Below, in pieces: positions 7,354 to 16,176 of a stretch of 64,000 nucleotides of DNA; positions within the stretch are counted from its first letter, which is position 1, and every line of letters begins with the position of its first letter. Origin of the DNA: SIG459 sp045538735. Its GTDB lineage: Bacteria > Bacillota > Clostridia > Oscillospirales > Oscillospiraceae. Below the pieces are notes generated by a model. That model ran no database searches and was not told the DNA's origin. It worked only from the letters and a program-made list of their open reading frames with translations. The stretch lies in the NCBI GenBank assembly GCA_045538735.1, contig JAZSRY010000069.1, positions 1 to 64,000 on the forward strand, written 5' to 3'. The translations under genes were made by a program, and so were the position numbers.

Positions 7354-8824
7354 TTTTTCCTCCGCTCCTTCTGGCCTTGCCGAAACGCATCAGCAGGTCG
7401 TTTTTGATGTCCCAGAGCTTCTGAGAGAGATCCACATAGTAGCTGTGGGGGTTATCAAAGCGCTTAACCTCGTCCCAAAGGGTGTCCAGCTGCTGCGCGC
7501 AGTAAGAGCGGATATCCTCCAGCCCGGGCAGCTCATAAACAAGCTCGCCCTTTTGGAAAATGGGGACAAGCAGCTCTTTGGCAGTGAAGTTATAAACTTC
7601 CTTCCGCTTCCAGGTGGCTTCGGGATCGAAAATCTCTATGGTGTCGCTGTCGTCCACGGTTTCATCGTGGAGGCAGAGATAGTCAGCAAGAGCCTTGCCC
7701 GTGTCCTTGGCATAGAAGCGGTAAAGCTTCTTGAAATGGGGGTTTGTGATTTTGGCTATGTTCTCGCTGATTTTGATTCTGGGCTTGATATGTCCTTCCT
7801 TGTCCTCAATGGCAACAAGCTTGTAAACGCCGCCGAAAACGGGCTCGCTGCGTGCGGTGATGAGGCGCTCGCCAACGCCGAAAACATCGATTTCAGCACC
7901 CTGGTGGATAAGGTCTGCAATGACGAACTCATCGAGAGAGTTGGAACAGGTGATGGCGCACTCTGTCCAGCCTGCCTCGTCCAGCATCTTTCTTGCGGTG
8001 CGGGTCAGGTAGGCAAGGTCGCCGGAGTCAAAGCGTATGCCGCATTTTTTGATGCCGAGGGGCTTGAGGACCTCGTTGAAGACTCTGATGGCATTGGGCA
8101 CACCGGAATGGAGGGAGTTATAGGTGTCCACCAGCAATGTTGCGTTGGTGGGATAGATTTCGCAGTAGGTTTTGAAGGCCTCATACTCGCTTTCGAACAT
8201 TTGCACCCAGGCGTGAGCCATAGTACCGCCCGCCTTAACTCCGTAAAGCTGGTCGGCTATGGTGCAGGCGGTGCCTGCGCAGCCGCCTATATATGCGGCT
8301 CTTGCACCGCTGACCGCGGCGTCGATACCGTGGCTGCGGCGGGAACCGAATTCCAGCACGGCTCTTCCGTCTGCGGCGCGGCAGATGCGGCTGGCCTTGG
8401 TGGCGATGAGGCTCTGGTGGTTGAAGGTCATAAGGATGTAGGTCTCCAGAATCTGGGCCTCAATGGCATTGGCTCTTACCACCATAAGGGGCTCGTTGGG
8501 GAAAACGGGAGTGCCCTCGGGGACTGCCCAGATATCTCCGGTGAAGCGGAAAGTGCGGAGATAATCCAGAAACTCCTCGCTGAAAAGATTGTGGGAGCGA
8601 AGATATTCAATATCCTCCTCGTCATAGTGAAGATCCTTCACATATTCCACAACCTGCTCAAGTCCCGCGGCAATGGCAAAGCCGCCTCCGTCGGGTACTC
8701 GGCGGAAGAAAACATCAAAATAGCTTATGCGGTCTTTCAGTCCGCAGTTGAAATAGCCGTTGCCCATAGTGAGCTCGTAAAAGTCACAGAGCATGGTGAG
8801 ATTAAGTTTAGCGCTGCTGTTCAT
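7340..8824 (-). CDS. pncB: Nicotinate phosphoribosyltransferase
   Basis: A 494-aa enzyme of the NAD salvage (Preiss-Handler) pathway that joins nicotinate and PRPP to give nicotinate mononucleotide. Recognised by LTMLCDFYELTMGNGYF at the N-terminus, YFDVFFRRVPDGGGFAIAAG, the EFGSRRSHG phosphoribosyl site and GIRFDSGDLAYLT. Length fits the Firmicute type. ATG 8824 is preceded by GGAGG at 8 nt. It is the first gene of the pncB-niaR operon, under a NiaR-type operator. Confidence 0.95.
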   Translation of the reverse strand: MNSSAKLNLTMLCDFYELTMGNGYFNCGLKDRISYFDVFFRRVPDGGGFAIAAGLEQVVEYVKDLHYDEEDIEYLRSHNLFSEEFLDYLRTFRFTGDIWAVPEGTPVFPNEPLMVVRANAIEAQILETYILMTFNHQSLIATKASRICRAADGRAVLEFGSRRSHGIDAAVSGARAAYIGGCAGTACTIADQLYGVKAGGTMAHAWVQMFESEYEAFKTYCEIYPTNATLLVDTYNSLHSGVPNAIRVFNEVLKPLGIKKCGIRFDSGDLAYLTRTARKMLDEAGWTECAITCSNSLDEFVIADLIHQGAEIDVFGVGERLITARSEPVFGGVYKLVAIEDKEGHIKPRIKISENIAKITNPHFKKLYRFYAKDTGKALADYLCLHDETVDDSDTIEIFDPEATWKRKEVYNFTAKELLVPIFQKGELVYELPGLEDIRSYCAQQLDTLWDEVKRFDNPHSYYVDLSQKLWDIKNDLLMRFGKARRSGGKNEGR

Positions 8825-8840
8825 TGCTTATGCCTCCGCA

Positions 8841-8862
8841 CATAACTGTCTTGACAGGTGAC
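8841..8862 (-). promoter_or_regulatory. NiaR-type operator upstream of pncB
   Basis: CTGTC-TT-GACAG core with imperfect outer arms (GTCACCTGTC on the minus strand), the same centre as the palindrome at 6771-6812. It lies just after the predicted start site, 17 nt before the pncB ATG. Confidence 0.7.
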
Positions 8863-8877
8863 TTGCCTATCAGCCCC

Positions 8878-8906
8878 ATTATATTTCATTCTTTCCGCTA
8901 AAGCAA
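8878..8906 (-). promoter_or_regulatory. Promoter of pncB-niaR
   Basis: TTGCTT (8906-8901), 17-bp spacer, TATAAT (8883-8878) on the minus strand. Confidence 0.65.
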
Positions 8907-8986
8907 CGGAAAAATGAAAAAACATAGCCGAGCTTGCATGTGCTTCACAAATTCGCAGGAAAATGCGGGTTTGACGCAAATTTTAC

Positions 8987-9015
8987 TTGAGATTTGGATA
9001 TGTTTATTATATAAT
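8987..9015 (+). promoter_or_regulatory. Promoter of the Asp23-FakA operon
   Basis: TTGAGA (8987-8992), 17-bp spacer and TATAAT (9010-9015), about 75 nt upstream of the Asp23 start. Confidence 0.7.
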
Positions 9016-9090
9016 ACCGTGACAGTATGCGTATTTTTTTAATACGACCATTTGAAAGCATTCGTATGATTATCCGAAAGGAGTTATATT

Positions 9091-9444
9091 ATGGTTAAAA
9101 TAGAAACCGCGAAGGGTTTTATAAGCATTTCCCCTGAAGTGTTCACCAATATAGCAGGCAATGCAGCAACCCGCTGCTTCGGCGTTAAGGGCATGGCAGG
9201 CAAGGCAAAGGAGAACGGACTTTATCAGCTTCTCCGCCGCGAGTCCATGAGCAAGGGCGTTTTTGTCACTTTCAACGATGATAACAGCGTCTCCATCGAC
9301 CTCCACATTGTTGTGGAGCACGGCGTGAATCTTGCAACTGTCGGCTCTCTCATCGTCACCGAGGTGGGCTACAAGGTGGCAGAGGCAACCGGCGTGGCAG
9401 TTAAGGACGTCAACGTATTTATCGACAATATGATAGTCGGCTGA
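9091..9444 (+). CDS. Asp23/Gls24 family envelope-stress protein
   Basis: A 117-aa protein of the Asp23/YloU family: GFISISPEVFTNIAGNAATR at the N-terminus, a central GVFVTFNDDNSVSIDLHIVV strand and the ending VAVKDVNVFIDNM are typical. Family members associate with the membrane and affect envelope homeostasis. It has a good AAAGGAG site and is followed after 69 nt by the DAK2/DegV gene, the conserved yloU-yloV order of Firmicutes. Confidence 0.92.
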   Translation: MVKIETAKGFISISPEVFTNIAGNAATRCFGVKGMAGKAKENGLYQLLRRESMSKGVFVTFNDDNSVSIDLHIVVEHGVNLATVGSLIVTEVGYKVAEATGVAVKDVNVFIDNMIVG

Positions 9445-9513
9445 AAATCGGCCAAAAGAGATAATAAGCCGCCTGCCCGGAAAGCAGAAGCGGTAAAGCG
9501 GAGGTAAACCACT

Positions 9514-11181
9514 TTGAAAGAAATGATAAACGGCCTTCAGTTCGGCGAGATGATTCTTTGCGCCTACGAGGCTCTTGAAGCAAATAAGCAGCTTATTAAT
9601 GACCTGAACGTATTCCCCGTTCCCGATGGCGACACCGGCACCAATATGAGCCTGACCATGTCCGCCGCCGCCAATGAGTTCAAAAAGGCAAAATACGAAA
9701 GCCTTTCCGATGCCACCAATAAGGCAGCATCTGCCCTGCTCCGCGGCGCCCGCGGAAACTCCGGCGTTATCCTCTCCCTGCTCTTCCGCGGTCTTGCAAA
9801 GAGCGTCAAGGGTCTTGAGAGTGCAGACGCTCAGACTTTTGCACAGGCTATGCGCGCAGGTGTCGATGCCGCATATAAGGCAGTTATGAAGCCTGCCGAG
9901 GGCACCATTCTCACTGTCTCCCGCGTAGGCACCACCGCAGCTGTGGATCTCGCCAAGAACGAGGACAGCATCGAGCTCATTTTGGCCTGCGCTCTTGCAG
10001 CAGCCAAGGATGCTCTTGAGGAGACCACCGAGCAGAACCCCGTTCTCAAGCGCGCAGGCGTTGTTGACGCAGGCGGCAAGGGCTATGTCACCATTCTGGA
10101 CGCTATGCTGGCCTCTCTGCAGGGTCGTATGGTTTCCGGCAGCATTGAGATAGCTTCCGCTGAGGATGAGGAAGAGGACCACAGCAGCGCTCCCTTCGGT
10201 GAGTTCGATACCGCCGAAATCGAGTTCGCTTACGATACCGTCTATATCGTAAGAAAGCTTCAGGAAGAAATCGACCTTGATCCCTACCGCGCATTCCTTG
10301 AGAGCATTGGCGACAGCCTTGTTATCTCCGAGGATGACGAGGTATTCAAGGTTCATGTCCATACCAATGTTCCCGGCGATGCTCTCAATGAGGCTGCAAA
10401 GTACGGTGTTCTTGAGCTTGCAAAGATCGAGAATATGCGCACTCAGCATGATGAGCTGGTTGCCTCCAAGGAAAAGGCAGCCGAGCCCGCCGAGCCCGCT
10501 GAGCCCGAGTATGCTCCCGCAGAGAAGGAATTCGGCTTTGTCTCTGTCTGCGCAGGCGAAGGCCTTGCACAGCTCTTCCGTGAGATTGGTGTTGACCGTG
10601 TTGTAACCGGCGGTCAGACCATGAACCCCTCCACCGAGGATATTCTCCGCGAAATCAACCGCACTCCCGCTGAGACCGTTTTCGTCTTCCCCAACAACAA
10701 GAATATCTGGATGGCTGCCCAGCAGTGCGACTATCTCACCGATAAAAAGGTAATCGTTGTTCCCACCCGCACCGTTCCCCAGGGCATCACCGCTATGCTG
10801 AATATGGATCCCGGTGCTGATGAGGCCACCCTCACCGAAACCTTCAATGAGGTCATCGGCGGCGTACATACCGCCCTCGTGACCTATGCGGCCCGTGATA
10901 GCGAGTTTGACGGCTACTCCATCAAGGCCGGCGAGTATCTTGCCCTTATGGACGGCGCCCTTCTCGGTTCCTTCGATACCATGCTTGCCACTATGAACAA
11001 GCTCAACTCCGCTCTTGAGGAGTTTGACCCCGAGTTCATCTCCGTTTATTACGGCGAGGATGTTGACGAAGAAGGCGGCGAGAAGACCCTCGCATATCTT
11101 GCCAAGGCCTTCCCCGATGCCGAACACAGCATCATAAACGGCGGCCAGCCCGTTTACTACTACATGATCTCTGTTGAGTAA
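9514..11181 (+). CDS. fakA: DAK2/DegV-domain protein, FakA-like (YloV)
   Basis: A 555-aa protein. The N-terminal DAK2 nucleotide-binding domain (about 1-200) carries NVFPVPDGDTGTNMSLTM and ALLRGARGNSGVILS, where the aspartates bind Mg-ATP. A middle domain and a C-terminal DegV-like/DAK1-related region (about 330-555) follow, joined by a Pro-Glu-Ala linker near 320. In S. aureus FakA phosphorylates fatty acids held by FakB DegV proteins for phospholipid synthesis. The start is TTG 9514, chosen because GGAGG stands 8 nt upstream; ATG 9523 is the alternative. No fakB-type gene is seen nearby. Confidence 0.88.
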   Translation: MKEMINGLQFGEMILCAYEALEANKQLINDLNVFPVPDGDTGTNMSLTMSAAANEFKKAKYESLSDATNKAASALLRGARGNSGVILSLLFRGLAKSVKGLESADAQTFAQAMRAGVDAAYKAVMKPAEGTILTVSRVGTTAAVDLAKNEDSIELILACALAAAKDALEETTEQNPVLKRAGVVDAGGKGYVTILDAMLASLQGRMVSGSIEIASAEDEEEDHSSAPFGEFDTAEIEFAYDTVYIVRKLQEEIDLDPYRAFLESIGDSLVISEDDEVFKVHVHTNVPGDALNEAAKYGVLELAKIENMRTQHDELVASKEKAAEPAEPAEPEYAPAEKEFGFVSVCAGEGLAQLFREIGVDRVVTGGQTMNPSTEDILREINRTPAETVFVFPNNKNIWMAAQQCDYLTDKKVIVVPTRTVPQGITAMLNMDPGADEATLTETFNEVIGGVHTALVTYAARDSEFDGYSIKAGEYLALMDGALLGSFDTMLATMNKLNSALEEFDPEFISVYYGEDVDEEGGEKTLAYLAKAFPDAEHSIINGGQPVYYYMISVE

Positions 11182-11186
11182 GAGAT

Positions 11187-11220
11187 AAAAAACAGCAGGA
11201 CGAAAAGTCCTGCTGTTTTT
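11187..11220 (+). terminator. Terminator after fakA
   Basis: Stem ACAGCAGGAC/GTCCTGCTGT extended by A/T pairs, GAAA-type loop, T run. Nearly the same stem recurs at 11673-11703. Confidence 0.9.
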
Positions 11221-11230
11221 GTTATCAACC

Positions 11231-11286
11231 GCGCCTTTAAAGCCTTCCCCTTGAGGGGAAGGTGCCCCGCAGGGGCGAATGAGGTG
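11231..11286 (+). repeat. Short interspersed repeat, copy 1
   Basis: GCGCCTTTAAAGCCTTCCCC-TTGA-GGGGAAGGTG followed by a second small GC stem and GAATGAGGTG. The same unit, with a different inner stem, recurs at 11567-11630. Between the copies (11287-11566) I see no gene. Confidence 0.8.
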
Positions 11287-11566
11287 TTATTTGTCTCCGA
11301 CGGCCATATTCTTTTCGTGTGGCCGAAAAGAATATGGAAAGAAAAGTCCACCAAAGAGGGGTTTTAATCCCCCCTTTGGAAACTCCCCAAGTGCGGAGAC
11401 AGAAATGGCGTTCTGCCACATAATAAGCGCCTAAACCTTAGTGTGCAGACCTCGATTTCCGCTTGGCCGCTGCTGCGTCGAGGCGCCTGTTCGGCGCCAC
11501 AGGGACTGCACCTCGTAAAATGTCTGCCTTTAATATCGCACCTCCGTAGGGCGCGATGACCTCAGC

Positions 11567-11630
11567 GCGCCTTTAAAGCCTTCCCCTTGAGGGGAAGGTG
11601 GCATTTGCGGAGCAAATGACGGATGAGGTG
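11567..11630 (+). repeat. Short interspersed repeat, copy 2
   Basis: Same 5' unit as copy 1 (GCGCCTTTAAAGCCTTCCCC and the self-complementary GGGGAAGGTG), then GCATTTGCGGAGCAAATG and GGATGAGGTG. The two copies share the flanks and differ in the inner hairpin. Confidence 0.8.
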
Positions 11631-11672
11631 CCATTTTTCGTTGCGGCCAAGACCATTCCCTACAAAGTAAAA

Positions 11673-11703
11673 AGACAGCAGGATGAAAATCCTGCTGTTT
11701 TTT
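11673..11703. terminator. Bidirectional terminator
   Basis: ACAGCAGGAT/ATCCTGCTGT stem with GAAA loop, T run on the plus side and CTTTTT on the minus side; it ends the minus-strand oxidoreductase operon. The stem nearly duplicates the one at 11187-11220. Confidence 0.85.
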
Positions 11704-13284
11704 TTACTTATATTTTTCAATCACCGCTTCGGCAACGCGTATGCCGTCAACGGCGGCGGAGGTGATGCCGCCAGCATAGCCGGCGCCCTCGCCGCAGGGA
11801 TAAAGTCCCTTTGCGCTGAGAGAGCACATGTCCTTTCCGCGGAGAATGCGAACGGGGGAGGATGAGCGGGTTTCGGGAGCGGTGAGGACAGCCTCGCTGT
11901 CGGCAAAGCAGCCCAGCTTTTTATTAAGCTCCGGTATAGCTTTTTCAAGGGTGGAGCTTATCTTTTCGGGGAGAAGCTGGTGGAGGTCGCACCAGAAAAC
12001 TCCCGGGCGGTAAGTGGGCTTTATTTTGCCGCAGCCCTCACTTGCCTTGCCCGCAAGGAAGTTACCAACAGTCTGGGCAGGGGCTTTGTAGCTGCCTCCG
12101 CCGAGAGCAAAGGCGCGGCGCTCTATTTCCCGCTGCCAGTACATACCTGCCAGCACGCCATCGCCGGGGAAGTCGGAGGGCTCGAGACCAACAAGCAGGG
12201 CGGCATTGGCGTTTTCTCCTGCTCTGCCGGAATAGCTCATTCCGTTGGTGACAACGCCACCCTCTTCGCTGGACGACGCCACAACATAGCCGCCGGGGCA
12301 CATGCAGAAGCTGTAGGCGCTCTCGTCCTCGCCGAAGCGGCAGTTGAGCTTATAATCGGCGGCGGGAAGGCTTTTGTAAGCCTCGCCGTATTGGGCAAAG
12401 CCAACATCGCGCTGAAGATGCTCAATGCGCACACCCATGGAAAAGCTCTTGCGCTCCATAGCTATGCCATTTTCGTGGAGATACTCAAAGGTGTCTCTGG
12501 CGCTATGGCCTATTGCAAGAACGATATCTTTGCAGGCAACAACATAGCTGCGTCCCTCGTTTTCTATAGTCGGGTAAGAAACTGCGCCGTTTTTAGTTTC
12601 AATTTCAACAAGGCGGCTATTAAAGCGGATCTCTCCGCCCAGGGAGATTATATGCTCTCGAATGGCTTTTACAACCTTGCGGAGAACATCGGTGCCCATA
12701 TGGGGTTTGGCGTCATAGCAGATTTTTTCGGGAGCGCCGAAGCGGTGAAAAGTTTCCAGCACGAAGGCAACTCTCGGGTCATTTATGCCTGTGTTCAGCT
12801 TGCCGTCGGAAAAAGTTCCTGCGCCGCCTTCGCCGAACTGGACATTGTTTTCCTTGTCCAGGATGCCGCTTTCCCAAAAGCGCTCAATGGCTTTGTGACG
12901 AGAGTCCACATCGCCGCCGCGCTCTATAACTATGGGGCGAAGACCGGCTTCTGCAAGAATAAGGGCGGCAAACATACCTGCAGGGCCAAAGCCAACAACC
13001 AAGGGGCGCTTTTCGCTTTGTGCACGGGGAATGGTGTATTCCCGCTTTTTGTAGGGAGCGGTGTTTTTCACCCGCTGCAGAATTTTGCTCTCATCGCAAT
13101 TAAGCTCAAGAGCCAGAGTATAAAGCCAATGGATATCATTCTTCTTTCGGGCATCCAGAGACTTTTTGAGAATTTTAAGGGAAACTATGTCACCGCTTTG
13201 GAGACGAAGAGCCTTTGCGGCTTTTTTCTTCAAAAGCTTCTCGCTCTCGTCTATGGCGAGGCGGAGGTTGCGAAGCTCAATCAT
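11704..13284 (-). CDS. FAD-dependent dehydrogenase (COG2509 type)
   Basis: A 526-aa flavoprotein. An N-terminal domain of about 90 residues (RNLRLAIDESEKLL...) precedes the FAD-binding Rossmann motif VVGFGPAGMFAALILAEAG near 97-115; NVQFGEGGAGTFSDGKLNT, LAIGHSARDT and the C-terminal CGEGAGYAGGITSAAVDGI are characteristic of the family. Reaction unknown. ATG 13284 overlaps the upstream gene stop by 4 nt (ATGA), so translation is probably coupled; the longer upstream start is unlikely. Confidence 0.85.
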   Translation of the reverse strand: MIELRNLRLAIDESEKLLKKKAAKALRLQSGDIVSLKILKKSLDARKKNDIHWLYTLALELNCDESKILQRVKNTAPYKKREYTIPRAQSEKRPLVVGFGPAGMFAALILAEAGLRPIVIERGGDVDSRHKAIERFWESGILDKENNVQFGEGGAGTFSDGKLNTGINDPRVAFVLETFHRFGAPEKICYDAKPHMGTDVLRKVVKAIREHIISLGGEIRFNSRLVEIETKNGAVSYPTIENEGRSYVVACKDIVLAIGHSARDTFEYLHENGIAMERKSFSMGVRIEHLQRDVGFAQYGEAYKSLPAADYKLNCRFGEDESAYSFCMCPGGYVVASSSEEGGVVTNGMSYSGRAGENANAALLVGLEPSDFPGDGVLAGMYWQREIERRAFALGGGSYKAPAQTVGNFLAGKASEGCGKIKPTYRPGVFWCDLHQLLPEKISSTLEKAIPELNKKLGCFADSEAVLTAPETRSSSPVRILRGKDMCSLSAKGLYPCGEGAGYAGGITSAAVDGIRVAEAVIEKYK

Positions 13285-14489
13285 AGGCTGCCTCCTGCCA
13301 AAAGGCCGCTTGCCCAAGCCCACTGGAGATTAAAGCCTCCGCAGTCGCCGTCAATATCCAGCACCTCGCCGCAGGCGAAAAGGTTGGGGACGATGCGGCT
13401 TTCCATAGTCTTGGGATTGAATTCCGCGGTGGAGATGCCGCCTGCGGTGACCTGAGCGCTTTCAAAGCCGGAAACGCCCGTCACATCAAGGCGAAGGGTC
13501 TTGGAGGCGGAGGCGAGGGCGGCAAGCTGAACTTCGCTGAGCTGAGCGCAGGGACTTTCGGGCTGGATCTCGGCATATTTGCAAAGGGCAAGACCCACGC
13601 GGGAATGGAGGGCTCCGGAAAAAATCTCCTTTGCGGGGGCTTCAGGACGGGCTGCGCGGCGGCGGGCAAGATAGTCCTTTACCTCATCGCGGCTCATGGT
13701 CTCGAAAAAGTCCACACGCAGGCTGACGCCTTCCCCCGCTGTTGCAACAGCGCGGGAAATATCGAATACCACAGTGCCGGAAACGCCGTTTTCCGCGAAA
13801 AGCAGGTCTCCGCTGCCGAAGCTTATCTTGTTTTTGCCTTTGAAGACATGAACGCCTGCCTGCACCTTGATGCCCTTCATGCTGCGGGGTATCTCGGGGC
13901 GGGTGCGAATCTGGGTGAGGCTTGGATAAAGAGAAGTGCGGCTGTGGCCGAGGCTTTTGAGAAGATTATAGCCGTCCATAACTCCTCCAAGCTTGCTGCC
14001 TGCGCAGCCGCCGCAGGCGATTATGAGCTTGTCGCAGTCCATCCCGCCCCCTTCCCAGCTCAGGGAGAAGCGCTTGCCCTTGCGGCGGACGCTTTCCACG
14101 GTGACTCCGCAGAGAAGCTCAATATTGGGCTTTTCAAGGGCGAAGCGCAGCACATCCAGCACGCTGGAGGCCTGATTGCTGAGGGGGTACACTCTGCCGC
14201 CGTATTCTGTTACGGTCATAAGACCGAGGGCGGAGAAAAACTCAAGCACCTTTTCGGGAGTCCAAAGAGAGAGCGCATGGGCGGCAAAAGCGGGGGCTGC
14301 ACCGTGATAGCGGGAAAGCTCGGTCTCCATATTGGTGAGGTTGCATCTGCCGTTGCCGCTGCTGAGAAGCTTGCGTCCCACGCGGGCCTGACGCTCAATA
14401 ACTGTCACATGGTGCTCTCCGTTTTCCGCTGCTGCAATAGCTGCGGCCATTCCGGATGCGCCTGCGCCAATAATTACCACTTCTGCCAT
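13281..14489 (-). CDS. HI0933-like flavoprotein (aminoacetone oxidase family FAD-binding enzyme)
   Basis: A 402-aa flavoprotein with a dinucleotide fold at the N-terminus (VVIIGAGASGMAAAIAAAE), the family signature SSGNGRCNLTN, LIIACGG, and the C-terminal CGEVLDIDGDCGGFNLQWAW. The HI0933/YhiN family is widespread and its physiological substrate is uncertain. I start it at ATG 14489, with AAAGG upstream, rather than 45 nt earlier. It is the first gene of a two-gene flavoprotein operon. Confidence 0.88.
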   Translation of the reverse strand: MAEVVIIGAGASGMAAAIAAAENGEHHVTVIERQARVGRKLLSSGNGRCNLTNMETELSRYHGAAPAFAAHALSLWTPEKVLEFFSALGLMTVTEYGGRVYPLSNQASSVLDVLRFALEKPNIELLCGVTVESVRRKGKRFSLSWEGGGMDCDKLIIACGGCAGSKLGGVMDGYNLLKSLGHSRTSLYPSLTQIRTRPEIPRSMKGIKVQAGVHVFKGKNKISFGSGDLLFAENGVSGTVVFDISRAVATAGEGVSLRVDFFETMSRDEVKDYLARRRAARPEAPAKEIFSGALHSRVGLALCKYAEIQPESPCAQLSEVQLAALASASKTLRLDVTGVSGFESAQVTAGGISTAEFNPKTMESRIVPNLFACGEVLDIDGDCGGFNLQWAWASGLLAGGSL

Positions 14490-14606
14490 AAATATTTCTG
14501 CCTTTCCCCTTGAAATGTTGCCGTTTTGTTGCAATTTGATGTTATAAGTATTTTAATCCAGCCCGAAGAAAATTACAAGCACCTTACCAAATCTTGGGAT
14601 ATTATG

Positions 14607-14636
14607 TTGACTTGTGTTTAAGTGCTGTGCTAGAAT
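14607..14636 (+). promoter_or_regulatory. Promoter of the pseudokinase-lectin gene
   Basis: TTGACT (14607-14612), 18-bp spacer, TAGAAT (14631-14636). Confidence 0.6.
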
Positions 14637-14692
14637 TATTTGATAGTAAATTATTGCTTTTCATATAGGACATATTCGAAAGGAATCAGAAA

Positions 14693-16039
14693 ATGGGCGA
14701 CAACATTTTTGATAAGGAAAGGACCCTCGCCGGGAAAATGGGCTCTTTCAGCCCCGGTGAAGCCATTGCTCTGGGCATTGCGCTCTGCAAAGCTGCGGAG
14801 GCGGCTGCCGACGGAGAATTCCGCGGCGGAATCTGGCCCGGCAACATCACTTTTGAGGATGGCTGCGCGGCATTAGGTCCTTATTTGGAAAAAGATCTTA
14901 AGGAAATGGGACCTGATGCCATTGAATATCTGGCTCCCGAGCAATTCTGGAAAGGCGAAACCTCTCCCGCCTGCGACAGCTACTCCATCGGACTTATACT
15001 CTATACAGCCCTCAACGGAGGCCTGCTGCCTTTCTTTGAGGAAAAGAAGGAGTTCACTCCTCAGGACCGCGCCGCAGCGCTGCAGAAGCGTATGCGCGGC
15101 AACGATATGGTCTATCCCCGCTATGCCTGCCGTGAGCTGGGCGATGTTATCCTCTGCGCTCTTGAGTTCGAGGCCGAGGAGCGCTTCCCCTGCCCCGAAG
15201 CTATGCGGGCAGCTCTTGAAGCTCTGCCCGAGGAGGCCGCCATCCCCGCTGTTGCTCCCGTCATCCGCCTCAAGCCCAGTGAGCTTGAGAACAGACGCTC
15301 TTACCGGGTGGACAAGCTTTTTGAAAAGGTATCTCCCTTCCGTCATCCCAAGCCCCCCAAGCGCAGCACCACGGTGAAAGAGAATATGGATATCCGCGAG
15401 TTCCGCAAGCCCTCCATCAGACGCAGATGGATAGGCCCCGGCGCCGTTGTGCTTGTTATCATTATTGCCCTCGCCCTTATTATAAGAGGCTGCAGTATGG
15501 ACAGAGCTGAGCGTCCCGACCCGGACGAGACTCCCTCCATGTCTGAGGGCATCAGCACCGAAAGCCCCAAGCCCCAGACTCCCTCCACCCCCACCATCAT
15601 TGTTCCCTCCACTCCCACTCCCAGCCCCACTCCTCCCGCCGAGCCTACCTTCACTGTTTACAGAGAAGACCTCACCTGGGAGCAGGCAAGAGATAAGTGT
15701 GAGGAAATGGGCGGCCATCTGGCGGTTGTGGACAGCGAGGAGCGCTTCAATGAGCTTTGCGTGCTTGCTCAGCAGCAGGGTCTCACCTATGTTTGGCTGG
15801 GCTCTTACCGCGGCACCGACGGCGAATGGTATAATGTGGACGGCAGCAAGCTGAGCTTCACCCGCTGGGATGCAGGCGAGCCCTCCGTTATGGACCTTGA
15901 CGGAACAAGAGAGGACTATCTGCTTCTCTGGTACCGCGCAAACCAGAACCGCTGGTGCTTCAACGATATGAGAAACGACCCCATGGCTGTTGTTGCGTCC
16001 TACAGAGGCAAGATTGGCTATATTTTCCAGACCAATTAA
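14693..16039 (+). CDS. Membrane pseudokinase with extracellular C-type lectin domain
   Basis: A 448-aa protein. Residues 1 to about 185 match the C-lobe of Ser/Thr kinases (YLAPEQFWKGETSPACDSYS keeps the APE motif and the aspartate of helix F) but have no glycine loop or ATP-binding lysine; the catalytic HRD loop reads GGIWPGNITF and no DFG is seen, so it cannot act as a normal kinase. One membrane helix follows at about 245-265, then a Pro/Ser/Thr linker, then a C-type lectin-like domain (about 320-448: WEQARDKCEEMGGHLAVVDS, WLGSY, RWDAGEP, RWCFNDM). The orientation suggests an outside binding domain and an inside pseudokinase. Role unknown. Confidence 0.8.
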   Translation: MGDNIFDKERTLAGKMGSFSPGEAIALGIALCKAAEAAADGEFRGGIWPGNITFEDGCAALGPYLEKDLKEMGPDAIEYLAPEQFWKGETSPACDSYSIGLILYTALNGGLLPFFEEKKEFTPQDRAAALQKRMRGNDMVYPRYACRELGDVILCALEFEAEERFPCPEAMRAALEALPEEAAIPAVAPVIRLKPSELENRRSYRVDKLFEKVSPFRHPKPPKRSTTVKENMDIREFRKPSIRRRWIGPGAVVLVIIIALALIIRGCSMDRAERPDPDETPSMSEGISTESPKPQTPSTPTIIVPSTPTPSPTPPAEPTFTVYREDLTWEQARDKCEEMGGHLAVVDSEERFNELCVLAQQQGLTYVWLGSYRGTDGEWYNVDGSKLSFTRWDAGEPSVMDLDGTREDYLLLWYRANQNRWCFNDMRNDPMAVVASYRGKIGYIFQTN

Positions 16040-16176
16040 AAAATTTACATATTACAAGGGCTTTTTTGCAGGGAGCGGAGCTTAACCCCCTTGCAATAAA
16101 CGGAGAAATAGTGTAAAATCTTTTAGTTAATAAAACAAAAAAATAAATTAATGTATAATATAGGAGGAAACCTGTT

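Noticed and set aside
9070..11127. Minus-strand 685-aa ORF
   Set aside because: Antisense shadow of Asp23 and FakA, which have clear families, ribosome sites and a promoter.
16154..16159. TATAAT before efp
   Set aside because: It lies directly against the ribosome site, so a start there would remove it; not called as a promoter.
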